From contig CANTFK010000633.1 in assembly GCA_947646735.1 (NCBI GenBank), positions 124,001 to 188,000 of the forward strand: a stretch of DNA of 64,000 nt, read 5' to 3'. Source of the stretch: Peronospora farinosa (taxonomy: Eukaryota; Oomycota; Peronosporomycetes; Peronosporales; Peronosporaceae). Made by a program: the position numbers and the translations under genes. The notes under the pieces are model-generated. The model ran no database searches and was not told the DNA's origin. It saw only the letters and a program-made list of their open reading frames with translations. Positions 33,587 to 45,255 of this stretch are shown here, one piece after another. How positions within the stretch are numbered: position 1 is the stretch's first letter; every line of letters begins with the position of its first letter.

Positions 33587-36500
33587 GGTTATGCTCCCAA
33601 CTACGGCGAAGACAAACGATGTCTTGAATGAAAATAACTACTTCGCATGGGAGGTTAACGCACGGATCAAACTCGCCAAGAAGGGACTGCTGGAACACAT
33701 CGACGCGACGAAGGTACCGAGTGAAGGCGATGCTAACGCGTCAGCATGGAAAGTCAACGATATGAAAGCCTTTGCAATTGTGTGTACCATGATAAATTCA
33801 AGTCTTCAGTCCATGGTTCGGATGAAGAAATGATGGCGGAAGCCTGGGAGATTTTAAGAAGATTTTAACTTCGAATCATACATAATCGGGTACAGATGCG
33901 TCGAAAGCTGCAAGAGTTCAAGATGCAGAAGATAGAAAATGTAATGGATCACTTACTCAAGTTTAATGAGCTGTGCATGTCAATGAAAGCCATCGATGAT
34001 GAAGTTTCGCGGGATGAAAAAGTCGTGATTCTACTTGGAAGCTTGTCGGATGAATACGATCAAATCGTAAAGATTATCGAGAAAATAAGGGAGATTGAAC
34101 TGTTTCAACCCAAGGAGATGATTCGTCGTGAATACGAAGGCATTGCTCGAAAGGAGAAGAGCGAAATCGCGTTGAAGACTACACGAAGTTTTAAGAATAA
34201 GAGTTTCTCTCAAGGAAACAAGTAACAAGTCCTCAAAGACGTGTTCTTTATGCGGAAAAGTGGACACAAGAAACAAGAGTGCTGGAAGAATCCAGACAAG
34301 AAAAAGAGCTCAGAGCAAGCGTTTACTGTGGGTGAACATGGATATGAAGTTTGGCTACTTGACAGTGGTGCGAGTATCCATTCCAAGATGAGCATGTGAA
34401 GATTCGACCGCTAAAACAGGTCTTTCAGCATTTCGATTGCTAATGGAAAAACAGTGCTGGCTGCTGGAGTTGGGACAATTTGTGTCGTCTTGAAGAAAAG
34501 AAGCCAACTCGGATCGAAGATGTACTGTATGCTCCGGAGTTGGGTCGTAGCCTTTTCTCAAATTCCCGCATTGTCCGAAAAAGGTTTACACGTAACATTT
34601 CGAGACAGAACATGTGAGATCAGAAATGTTCAAAAAGTGGTGATTAAAGTCATCTAAAAGGAAAAGTTGTTTGTGTTGGAATGTGACACATTGAAATCAG
34701 CAAACACGAGTAAAGAGATTGGTGGTGAAGCCAAACCTGTAAGTCCAAGTGTATGGAATGCGCGATTAGGTTATCTGCAAATGAAGGTAGCAATAAAAAG
34801 CCTCGATAAGTGTGTAGGAGAATTCAAGATGCAAAACTCGTCTGCTGTTGATGATGATCAAGACTAGATATGCGAGGGATTTGTGACTGGGAAGTCGTCA
34901 GTCAAGCCGTTTCACAAATCAAGTTACGGCGAAGTAAAAACTACTTCACTGCTTCAAGTGGTTTACAGCGACGAATGGGTCCAATGGATACCAAGTCGCA
35001 AGGAGGAGCAAAATTTGTGGTAATGTTTCTGGATGATTATTCACGCTATGTGGCCGCATACTACGTCACAAACAAGTCCGACGTGGTTGTAAGCTCATTG
35101 AATACAAGTCGATGATGGAAAATCAGTTGAATACCAAGATAAAGTGTATTCGCAAGATAATGGTGGCGAGTACATGAACAAGAGATTTGCAGAAGTGTGT
35201 CGGAATGCTGAAATAGTGCACCAAGCAACAGTACCATATTCGCCGCAGCAAAATGGGATGGCTGAACGAATAAATCGGACACTTACGGAACGTGCAAGAT
35301 CGATGTTGAATTATATGCACGTGGAGAAGAAGTGGTGGGCTGAAGCAATGAATACTGCAGTATATGTGACTAACCTAATTACGTGCGCTTCTTGGCCGAC
35401 CAAGACTGTGTTTTGGAACTAAGCCAGACCTATCGCACATGCGAGTCTTAAGTGTTCAAGGTTGCGCTCGCATTGACAAAACAAAGCGACAAAAATTGGA
35501 CAAGAAGGCATTTCGATGCATATTTTTGGGATACTCCCATTAAGCGAAGGGATACCTCGTATGAAATTTTGATTGAAAAAAGACTGGTGATTACGCGATC
35601 GGCGACTTTCCAAGAACTACTAAAGACCAAGTATGTGCAAATTGTTAATGATAACATGTCAGAGCACGTATGCAACATGATGATGATGACGATGCAACCG
35701 TCATGTTATTGGTTTTTTTTACTTCAAGTGAAGCATAACCAATGACGGTGGACCAGACTGGCAACGATCAAATTGTTTCGCGTCCTAGTGAATTAATCCT
35801 TTTAACCTGCGCCAAGATTCTATGCATGCGTCTGATCCTGCTTTCGATATTGATGATGTTTACATGGAGCCAACCGATCTGGATGTGATACGAACCAGGA
35901 CATTGTGCCAAGGAGGAGAAAAAATAATCTCGATGAATGCTCAGTAATGCAACCATCTCAATTTGGTGAGCAAAATGCGCCGCTTGCGTTGTCCCTATCA
36001 CCTCAAGGTTATCAAGCTTTGGTTCCAATGGGAATGTCCAATGTCATTGTTTCGACGCATAGAGATGACCAAGTCGAGCGTATGTCCCAAGAAATCGCAT
36101 TGAGTATGAGCAAGCCAATGCAACACTCGAAACTCCATCAACTTACTAAGATGCAATGGCGTCTCCTCAATCCAAGATGTGGTGTAATGCGATCAAGACA
36201 GAGTTTAAGGCACTTAATGAAAAGAAGACATGGACAATCGTGTTGAAACCTACAAATAAAAAGGTGACCGGAACAAAGTGGGTGTTCGCCATAAAGCGAA
36301 TAAAGATGAAGAAATTGAGCGGCTTAAGGCGCGACTTGTAGCGCTGGGTTATCGACAAATCTTTGGAGTTGGCGACTACGATACGTACTCTCCGGTCGCG
36401 GACATGAATTTCAATTTGCGTTTTTTCTGACAGTGCGTTGTCATTATAGTATGGCTGTACAACAATATGACGTTGATACTGCCTACATCAATTTAATGTT

Positions 36501-37690
36501 TTGAAAGAAGATGTGTATATTTACACACCCTAAGGTGTTGACATGCAACCAAATCAAGTTTTGAAATCAAATCGAAGCCTGTACGGACTGAGACAATCTG
36601 CTGCAACGTGGTTTAAGACGATTTCAAGTGTTATTTAAAATATGGGTTTTGTAATATGTGTTTCGGATACGTGCGTCTTTGTTCGTCAGGATGATAATTT
36701 ATTATGGGTTTACGTGACGTTGTATGTCGACGACGTGCTTATTGGAGGTATTTCGGGTGAATCAATCAAGAAGGTTGCAGATAAAATATTAGGCTATGTT
36801 CGACTTAAGATTCTGGGAAAAGTGCGGTTCATTCTCGGCATAAAAGTTGAATATGAGGCGAATATGGAACAACTCAAGATCAGTCAAAGCGCATGTATTG
36901 CCAGAATGGTTGAAAAATATACCAAGTCAATCAAAAACCGGTATACAATCCGAGTGTGGAAAGCCACAACATGGTCAAACGTGAAGAGGGGGACCCAAAA
37001 ATGGAGAATCGTCCGTATTGATCTCTCGTGGAATCACTTCTATATGTGGCAACTGGAACAAGACCGGATATTGCGTTTGCAGTGTGTCGATTGAGTATAC
37101 ATTTGGAGAAACCAAGTGAAGAGCACTAGAATGCGGCTATTCGCGTGCTGCGCTACCTAAAGTCAACTGCAACAAACGGGATATGCTATCAAGGCAGGCC
37201 AGGTGAACTGAAGCTGAGCGCATTTAGTGTTGCTGACTGGAGGAGTAACAAGGATAATCGACGGTCTACATCAGGAGTGATGGCGATAGTCAACAAATCT
37301 CCAGTCATTTTCAAGTCAAGATTACAAAACAGTGTACTTTTTTAAGCACTGCAGGAGCTGAATATGTGGCACTTTCATTGTGCGTTCAAGAAGTATTATG
37401 GGCGAAGAATTATTTTTTGGAGATGAAGCTCAAGATATTCGATCCAATTATTGTGCACGAAGACAATCAGAGTGCAATTGCTATCGCGAAAAATGAAGGA
37501 TATTGAAGTCGTGCGAAGCACATTGATATACGATATCATTTGTCCGTGATCAAGTCAAAGTTAAGGTTATTCAGCTGAAGTATATAGATACCAAGCTACA
37601 GCTCGCCGATTTTCTGACCAAGGCAATTTCGACGAAGTTTTAATTTCTCGTGGCGAAGTCAAATATTGGAAATTTCTCGTCGAGGAGGAG

Positions 37691-37939
37691 TGTTGACGAC
37701 GAAAACTCAGCGGATGCTTAAGCGGCGTGCTGATGTGACCAACACTGTTTAGAGTGGACGACACCACTAGCAGATGTTGGGCTCAGAAATAAAGAGCCTA
37801 CAGTAGAACTTTCTAGATTGCTCTTTCCAAGCATGAATTGATTGGCTAGAAATATTTGTAGGGTTTTCATAAGAGATAATATACTTTCTCCATTGCCTTC
37901 CTCGTTCACAGTTACCCCTCTGTAAGTGAATCAACAATA
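37691..37939 (+). repeat. 3' LTR of Copia element
   Basis: Partner of the left LTR at 33339. If the LTR ends are set as TGTTG...CAACA the right end would be 37936 and the flanks no longer match, so the exact last three bases are uncertain. Confidence 0.88.
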
Positions 37940-38039
37940 TTAGGAAGATTGCCGCAGCTGGTATAGTAGATGTAGACCACATGTACTTACGCATGCTGCC
38001 GAACTAAAACTTAATCACTTACGCTGCAATTTGCTGAAT

Positions 38040-41000
38040 GCTTCATTTCTCTCCTCGCCTCGTAGCGCTCTCACCACAGATTCGTGGAATCCAGTAGAAA
38101 TATGTCACCGACATTAAAGATGAGGCTTGGTCTTTTTAGAATCATAGTACTTCTTCCGCCTTGGCTTAGGTTTTTACGTGTCTTACACACTAAGTGATGA
38201 CGATCTTTGGCAAACTATGAGGCGAACCGTGAGATTAGTTGTGGATCCAGACCATCGTATTCTTTTAATTCGTGAGAAATTAGATTGGATGCATTTCTTT
38301 CGGTATTGATCTCAAACGGGATGAGCTTAGTAGACGCGTTCACCGAGGTGGCGTGCGCGTACTCTATAGTACCAAGTAACTTGGCACAAAATTTTTCTCT
38401 ACCGTACGATACCAGGCAGCGTAAAGAGTCTTCTAACACCAGTTTTGCCGTTCTGCTTGTCTGACTGCTTGCGCCCTATGAGCGTTCGTCATGCTTCGTT
38501 TTACACCCATTATGTTCATTAGAGATTTCGGAAAGTTTGCCGTAAACTTTGGGTTCCGATCGCTGATGATAACCTTCGGTAGTCCATGTTGTCGGACTAC
38601 GGCGTCGAGAAACAACTTTGCGGTGTCTTAAAATCGGCAGTCGTATACGTTGGTGGTCTCTTTGACAGATTGTCTACGACGAACAAATAGCATCATACTC
38701 ACCCGACACGGGTAGTCCGGTAACGAAGTCCATTGACACTACTTCCTAGCATTCTTCCGGAGTGGGAGTAGGAATCATTAATCTTTCGTTGGATGTTTGA
38801 CTTCCATCAAGCGCATCTTTCACATGTCTCGATGTACTTCTGCACCGTCTCAAGTATCTGCAGTCAGTAGTACCACTGCTTTAACTTCATGTAAGTTTTG
38901 TAAACTCCTGAATATGTGATGTGACTGCATCGCGAAACTCGTATAGAATATTTGTCCTAAATCTCGGCATGCCTGGAATGCATATTTGCTGCATTGCAAC
39001 AGCTTGCTTCAGATATGAGTCTATGGTGAAGTCGATTGGATAAATTTTGGATCTCGTACATGGCATGAATCACATCGTGGAATTACACTTGATTATACCA
39101 TGTAATCGATCAGGTTTTATTGGATTGATCAATCGATCGACATAATTATTTAATTATAACACGGGATCGACCCGGTTCGTCAGATCGATCAATCGATCGT
39201 CTATGATTGATACAGGCCAAGTGGAGATTACGACTACGCATCAACCATTTACGCTTGATCAGGATCGTATCGGCGACTACGATCGATCTCACCTTGCGAT
39301 CGTGCAAGTTCCGATCGATCGCAACTGCGATCGTAATCGTTATCATGATCAGTTACAATCGATCGTATCCGCGATCGTAATCTCGGTCGCGCCAATCGAC
39401 ATGGATAGAATTGCGATCAGGTCGTCATGGATACAATTGCGATCAGATCAACATTGTAATAGGGCGAACTACTACATAAGTAGTTATAGAATTAATACAT
39501 AATTACATAAGTAGTCATAGGGCAGTATCCTATTAGTGGATACTTTATTATTGGGGTGCCAGACTCAATATTTAACCAAAAATAAGTTGACTTCTATATT
39601 GAGTGGTTACCATAAGCAAGGGCACATATTCGCACTTACTGCTAATTAAAACAAAAATAAAAGAAAACAGAGTTATATTTACGAGTTGATTAAAAGCGCT
39701 TCCTCAACGCCCTTTTAGTGTAAGACCAGAACGGGTCCGTGTCCCGTTACATAGAAAAGTAAAATACTTGCATCCAATCATGCGGTCTAGAAGTTCTTCG
39801 ATCAATGGCAAAGGATTTTTCCACGACTGACATGCTATTAACATAGCGGTAGTCAACTATTATTGAATGGGGATCTTCAAATTGCCGCTTCGGAGCCATT
39901 CGGCGCCTTCCGATTGCGAGATCTAAATTTCTTATCCTAGAGATATTTGAGACCCATATAGAGTTTGATACTTCTCTTCATACTTTTCGAATATTCTCTT
40001 TAACGAATTGCTGCAGGGCGTCCTGCTCAAGCTTCGAAAGACGAAAGGGAGCACGGGAGCTTGGCACTGCATCCGGCTTCACTTGCAACTCGGAAGCTAA
40101 CTGATGGCATTGAGGGCATTTCATTCGGTGATTGCTCTATCAATACGTCCTTGTACTCGTCCAGAAGTGGATATAACTCCTGCGATAATTCCGATTGGTA
40201 GACGTTGGTAACCCTTAAATGATATATCTCATCATAGGCTGAACATTTACGCTTCATTTGGAAGGTCGGGCCCCACGTCTTCGAACTTCGTGTGAGATGC
40301 AACTCGAATTTGGTGCGTACGCCAATCTATCTGTAAGTTGTACTTGGTGAACCATTATTGGCCAAATATTGAGTCGTATGTATCCGGTAGGTACTAATGC
40401 CTGAACTGCATCCGTGGAGCTCCATACCTTCTATACGAATGGTATCTTCCATTCTCTTTGTGAGCTGACTTGATGTTCACGCTCCATTGAAACAACGCGC
40501 TTGTAGCTTCTACTCGCTTAGCACTTTTGATGCCAGACTGGGTTTGGTCAGGTTTGTTGACGCGCCAGAGGTGATCATTATCCTGACGGATTTGTCTTCA
40601 ATGACACCATCACGCACTAGTAGTCGACTCTGCGCTGGCATATTTGATTAAAAGCTGCTTGCACTGAGCGAATAGGTTCTGCCTCACTTTCCGTCGGACC
40701 TCCACGGTATTGATCGTAACACGATCGTAAACAATTGATTCTTATTCTTCCTCTTCGTCCTAACGGCTGTTCACATTATCGAGATGCTGACGATCTACGA
40801 GCTGCTGATAGCTTCGGCCTGACGATTGTTTCCTCTATCATTACGTGTTTGGCGATGATTACACTGTGCGGAGCGGTGGATCGGACTACGGCGCTTTAAG
40901 CACAAATTTAGGCGACGACATTCGTCCCAAGACATTGCTAATGTCCATAGGCTCTGGACCATTGTTCAATCGATATCGACGACTGTTTTCGTACGACCTG

Positions 41001-42549
41001 TGCCTTGGTCTATCGTGCGAGATTCCTCGAGCAAGTCGCTGAGGCTGAGAGCGATCAAAGTCCAGCGGAACAGTAATCGCTTCGGACATCGTTTTACCGC
41101 GTACGACCTGTAAGTCCAGGTAGGAAGTACATGATCTGGTCTAGCTCGCTCATTTCTCGGACTTGAGTGACTACGAGGCATAGCCAGGGATATCGTCGCA
41201 ACTGCGATCTCTCATATTGCTCATATCTTCATGCACTCCCGTTTGTCAAACACTACAACATGCATCTATAATTACAGTACACTTGACCATGTCAAGTTGC
41301 ATATGTCGATGCTCTTACTCGGCGACCGTATCTCCTTGTCCAATATGTCAAGTTGTCGCAAAACAGTCTGACAGGTGAGGTGCGACCTCACCTGTCATGG
41401 GTTTTGCACTTGAGCCAAAAAACTTATCAGTGTGTCAGAAACAATATCTTTTAGCAAAAGCTGCATAACATGTCTCGTCGTCGCACCACTCGATTGCGCC
41501 ATCGCTTTAATAGCGCTCATTTCTGTGTCCATGCTGGACCAACGTATAAGCAAGAGAGAGTCAGTTGGCTCGTTAAGCTTCATTAGAGTGAAGGCTTTTG
41601 CCACAGGAGTTTTCGTCGTCTCTCCAAGTTTTAATCAGCTTACTTTTTCTCGGTTTCGACAGCCGTAAGCACCTATCAAAGCCATTGAAACCGTAGCTTT
41701 TTCTCCACTTTCCCTTTCATTTTATTGGAAAGGCTAAGAGGGTATTTACCGTATACCAACCACGTGTCAAAGTGTAAGGTGCGTGGCTGTTTGGCATCAC
41801 GCTGGTCGAGCTTGCCAAACTTAAAAGCGAGACCTGCAGGTGCTTTTTGATCCCCGAAGAGCCATCAGGTCACTTAAACCAAGTTTAACCACGTCAATCT
41901 TTCTCAAGTCCTTCAGAAATGTCAAACGCATCGCTGCACACTGCCCTCAACATTTATTATATTCGGGTCCTTTTGATAACCTAGGCTTCGAGCAGTCTTT
42001 CGAAGAGTACATCTATAAACGAAGCCCTCAAGTTAAGGCAACTAACCGAAAGCTGCGGAGAAGGACTATACAAATCATGGCAAAGAGCTACTTGCGATAA
42101 AGTATGTTCTAGTCAAATTCAGAGTTCATTTTCTTGGCTCTAAGCCGTATGTGATCTATATTGATCATGCGTCTTTACACACTACGACTCCGTCGCCTCA
42201 ACTTCGTTCATCTCATCGCTGTCGCGCAGATTTCTCTGTGCAGGGACATGCTGATCAAGCGTTGATGAAGTCACGATTGTCGAATCCGATATTGTCGGCG
42301 ATGCGTTTACAGCCGAACAGACAGTCTACAAACCGAGATTTTATATGGAATAATCGTATCAAGTCCCCAATAGGAGTCTCGGAAAGTAGCTCTACCATTC
42401 TGCATAGACCGAAATAGCGAAGATAAAGCCAACGCGAGTTCATCAATTTCGACATTCTTTCTAGGCTCGCTTACTAGACGAGAAATACCGCCATCATGCA
42501 TGTCCATTCGTTTCTTTTCGGGGCTGCGATCGTTCTTGTTGCTTGACAT
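38040..42549 (-). mobile_element. Ty3/Gypsy retrotransposon relic
   Basis: Minus orientation, read right to left: gag-like frame (42549-42310), a gag C-terminal stretch with GPEPMDISNV (41089-40886), the region before reverse transcriptase (LLDEYKDVLIEQSPNEMP, 40200-40090), the RT fingers (EWLRSGNFKIPIQ, DYRYVNSMSVVEK; 39920-39810), then a foreign insertion, the H2C2 integrase zinc region (KTYMKLKQWYYW-like, YIETCERCA; 38990-38800), integrase core (FLDAVVRQHGLPKVIISDRN, 38615-38560) and integrase C-terminus (EYDGLDPQLI, 38270-38215). The RT palm and RNase H are missing. Its own LTRs were not found. Confidence 0.75.
39101..39751 (-). repeat. Probable solo LTR, extremely rich in GATC
   Basis: A 651-bp block bounded by TGTAATCG at the left and CCCGTTACA at the right, i.e. 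inverted TGTAA...TTACA ends as for LTRs, sitting where the Gypsy relic loses its RT palm. Its first 350 bp contain about 21 GATC sites. Flanking 5-mers (TACCA, TAGAA) do not form a clean target duplication, so the boundaries are tentative. Orientation is guessed from the TGTAACGGGAC start on the minus strand. Confidence 0.45.
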
Positions 42550-43052
42550 GTCGCTCAGGATTGTTATCCGTAGTATCCTGTATGATGATCATTCCGTATT
42601 ATTGATAATTGTCCCTGTATTTATCTAATAAGGAAATTAACAGTTAGCGAAGTTTTGACGCAAAAATGGACAAACTTTTTCTATCACTGCATTTTTGTTT
42701 TAAGGCAAATAGCTGGTTCAGCCGCTTTGTGACTATTAATGTGCCACTTTCGTTTCTTGTGCTCCTCAAGTAAGTGATATGCATTAAAGTCCAGATCTAA
42801 AGCACCAATCTGCCACTACCTTACGAAAACTAAATTCCATCGTCATCAGGACACGAAATGCCTCAAATGAAAAACGACGTATATGATATTCGTAATGACA
42901 TCGTTGCTTCGAACCGTGTAAATTACAGCATGCTTGCTGACTATCGTATAACCCAGTAGGTTGACTCGTTACATCGTTCGCTCCCGACTCATAGTGTTCT
43001 CACCTGCTAGGCTATCTCTACTTAATCTTCGTTTTCTTCACGCATTACTCTT
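42550..43052. other. Intergenic, no feature recognised
   Basis: Flank of the Gypsy relic and 3' side of the P450 reductase gene. No coding frame or repeat is recognised. Confidence 0.4.
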
Positions 43053-45158
43053 CTATGCCCAGAGTTCCTGGATATAACGTTGGTCATCCTGGAGCTTTTT
43101 GAGCGTCGCCTGCGCTTCGTCCTTGGACTGGCCGCCAAACTTCTCAATGATCTCGTGCAGCACCTTGTTGACATCGTTGCCCATGCTAGTGGCGCCACAC
43201 ACATAGATGTGTGCGTTATTATCGCAAATAAGCTCCCAGGTCGCCTGGCCATTCTGCACTAGCAAGTGTTGCACGTACAACTTCTCTTCCTGCTCGCGCG
43301 AGAACGCCAAGTGCAGCTCACTGAGCACGCCACTTTCCTGGAATCCATCTAACTCGTCCTTGTAAATAAAATCCTCATCGCGGCGTCGGCAACCAAAGTA
43401 CATAATGGACTTGCCCACAGTCACACCATCTTCTTGCTGTCTAGCTCGCTCTTGCAGGAAGGCTCGCATGGGAGCAATACCCGTGCCCGGACCGATAAGA
43501 ATGATAGGCGTGAGCGGATTCTTGGGCAGGCGGAAGGTTGAAGCACGGATGAAGATGCGAGCGGTGGGCCACTCGCGCGGCTTCTTAAAACCCTGATCAC
43601 CTGGACGGCTGTCGCGCTTTTTCTTGTCATCCATGTGCGCCACGAGAGGCTGCAGTCTGTTCAAATAGTTCGAGCACACGCCCCGGAAGACACGACCGTC
43701 ATTCTGCTTGCTTTCAATGAGGCTCACAGTAGCATGCACGCGCTGCGGGTTAACAAGACTAGAAGACGAGATGGTGTAGTACCGCGGCAGTAAGAACGGT
43801 ACAATATGGAGCAGAGTCTGCACGGATACCTTCACCGAACGAAAGTGCACCAGGACGTCGACAAAAGAGCGCTTGTCTTCCAAAATCCACTTCTGATATT
43901 CCTCCTTGCCCTCTTTCGATGACAACCGCATCAAATGAGCTCGTTCCACCAAGTCCGACGCAAAGAACGCCAGCTGCTTTAGCGGGCCCTTGCGCGGTGC
44001 GCTGTTAATAGCCAGGTAGCGACTCAATATCTCGCCAATAGTGCACGGTGACGGGAACGGAAACTCGCAGTGCAGATCCTCATCCACAGGCTTAAGCGAC
44101 ACCCACTGCTCCAAGTCGCAGTCCATCCGTGTGGCCAGACGTTCCACCACACTCGTTTCATTCTCGGGTAGTACTGCTAGATTATCAGCCGTCTGATACG
44201 TCACTCCTATTCCACGCAGATCCAGCTCCACATGCACCGTCGAACCTCCTTCAGTCGACAGACGCAGTTCTCGATTTACCACGACTTTAGCGTCCTTAGC
44301 TGTAAAAAAGTGTTTGGTCGATGCCTTCATCTTGACCTCTTTGGTTTTATTTGCCAGTCTTTTCGCCTCGGACGCACGTATCTCCACCACCTGATACTCG
44401 TACTCTGGAGCCGATAACGTCTGTTCTTGTATCTCCTTTACTATCTCACTATTATTCTCAATCTCTTCAGTAGCAATAAACTGCTTCCTCAAAGCTTTCC
44501 ACAGTGGCTCTTTCCAGTCATCAAAATCTTCATCTAAACTCGCGTCATCATCTCCTTCTCCATAATGAAACACTCGATGAGCACCATGTTTTTCCATCAA
44601 ATTGTCGACAATTCTTCCCATCTCATTGTAATGTTCATACTGCGTATTCCCCAGTCCAAAGACCGTATAGCCTACCTGTTGAAATGCCTCATCTCCCAAA
44701 ACGTTTTCTTTATCCTTTAGAAACTTGATAAAATCCACTGCATTATCCGTTGGATCACCTTCTCCATATGTAGCCATGACAAAAATCACAAGCTTCTCGT
44801 TCCTGAGCTTCTCGACAGCATTATAATCTTCTAAATCAATCGCATGCGTCTGGAAACCAGCTTTACGTCCTTCTTTTTTCAAAACTTCAGCAAAACCTTC
44901 AGCTGTTCCAGTCTGTGAACCAAAGAGAATAACTACACGTCCTCCTGGAAACTCAGGGCTCTCATCGACGCTGCGATGTCGCGTTTTCGTGACAAGACCG
45001 ACGGGTTCAGTCGCCTCCTTGTACATCTTCATTTGTTGACCAATACGAAGCATTTCTTGAGCTAATTTGTCCTCTTTGGGCTTGGACTCACGTAGTAATA
45101 ACACGGTAGTGGCCAGCACAGCGAGTACTGAACCTATGACCACATACGTGTCCGTCAT
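43053..45158 (-). CDS. CPR: NADPH-cytochrome P450 reductase
   Basis: One exon, 701 residues, the normal family length. An N-terminal membrane anchor (VVIGSVLAVLATTVLLL, about 6-22) is followed by the FMN flavodoxin domain (LFGSQTGTAEGFAE at about 79-91, ATYGEGDPTDNA, VFGLGNTQYEHY), the FAD domain (LLPRYYTISSSS, GVCSNYLN) and the NADPH domain (IGPGTGIAPMRAFLQER, YFGCRRRDEDFIYKDEL, YVCGATSMGNDV). It ends DQRYIQELWA; the near-terminal Trp is the residue that stacks on FAD in this family. The enzyme sits in the ER membrane and passes electrons from NADPH to P450s such as CYP51-type enzymes, squalene epoxidase and others. Oomycetes have few P450s, but the reductase is retained. Confidence 0.96.
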   Translation of the reverse strand: MTDTYVVIGSVLAVLATTVLLLRESKPKEDKLAQEMLRIGQQMKMYKEATEPVGLVTKTRHRSVDESPEFPGGRVVILFGSQTGTAEGFAEVLKKEGRKAGFQTHAIDLEDYNAVEKLRNEKLVIFVMATYGEGDPTDNAVDFIKFLKDKENVLGDEAFQQVGYTVFGLGNTQYEHYNEMGRIVDNLMEKHGAHRVFHYGEGDDDASLDEDFDDWKEPLWKALRKQFIATEEIENNSEIVKEIQEQTLSAPEYEYQVVEIRASEAKRLANKTKEVKMKASTKHFFTAKDAKVVVNRELRLSTEGGSTVHVELDLRGIGVTYQTADNLAVLPENETSVVERLATRMDCDLEQWVSLKPVDEDLHCEFPFPSPCTIGEILSRYLAINSAPRKGPLKQLAFFASDLVERAHLMRLSSKEGKEEYQKWILEDKRSFVDVLVHFRSVKVSVQTLLHIVPFLLPRYYTISSSSLVNPQRVHATVSLIESKQNDGRVFRGVCSNYLNRLQPLVAHMDDKKKRDSRPGDQGFKKPREWPTARIFIRASTFRLPKNPLTPIILIGPGTGIAPMRAFLQERARQQEDGVTVGKSIMYFGCRRRDEDFIYKDELDGFQESGVLSELHLAFSREQEEKLYVQHLLVQNGQATWELICDNNAHIYVCGATSMGNDVNKVLHEIIEKFGGQSKDEAQATLKKLQDDQRYIQELWA

Positions 45159-45225
45159 TACGACCAGAGTTGGACTATGATTGGCTTGGAAAATTACGGA
45201 ATGGCGTGGGCAAGAGGTACGAGCT

Positions 45226-45255
45226 GAAATGGGTCCGTTTTAGTGGACCCATTTC
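45226..45255. promoter_or_regulatory. Perfect inverted repeat upstream of P450 reductase
   Basis: GAAATGGGTCC and GGACCCATTTC, an 11-bp perfect stem with an 8-nt spacer, 68 bp upstream of the reductase start. It could be a dimeric transcription-factor site or a hairpin in a 5' UTR; nothing else supports function. Confidence 0.35.

Larger units (their letters stand above)
33339..37939 (+). mobile_element. Decayed Ty1/Copia LTR retrotransposon with both LTRs
   Basis: About 4.6 kb, plus orientation. Between the LTRs the Copia order is kept but broken by many stops and frameshifts: gag (33591-34225; NENNYFAWEVNARIKLAKKG, UBN2-like helices), zinc knuckle CxxCxxxxHxxxxC (34240-34290), protease WLLDSGAS (34352-34375), integrase (34960-35420; DNGGEYMNKRF, PYSPQQNGMAERINRTL), reverse transcriptase (36220-36900; TKWVFAIKR, LYVDDVLIGG) and RNase H (37140-37560; DNRRSTSGVM). 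A polypurine tract GAGGAGGAG lies directly before the right LTR. The 5-bp flanks TTGGG and TTAGG may be a mutated target duplication. Not able to transpose by itself. Confidence 0.92.
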
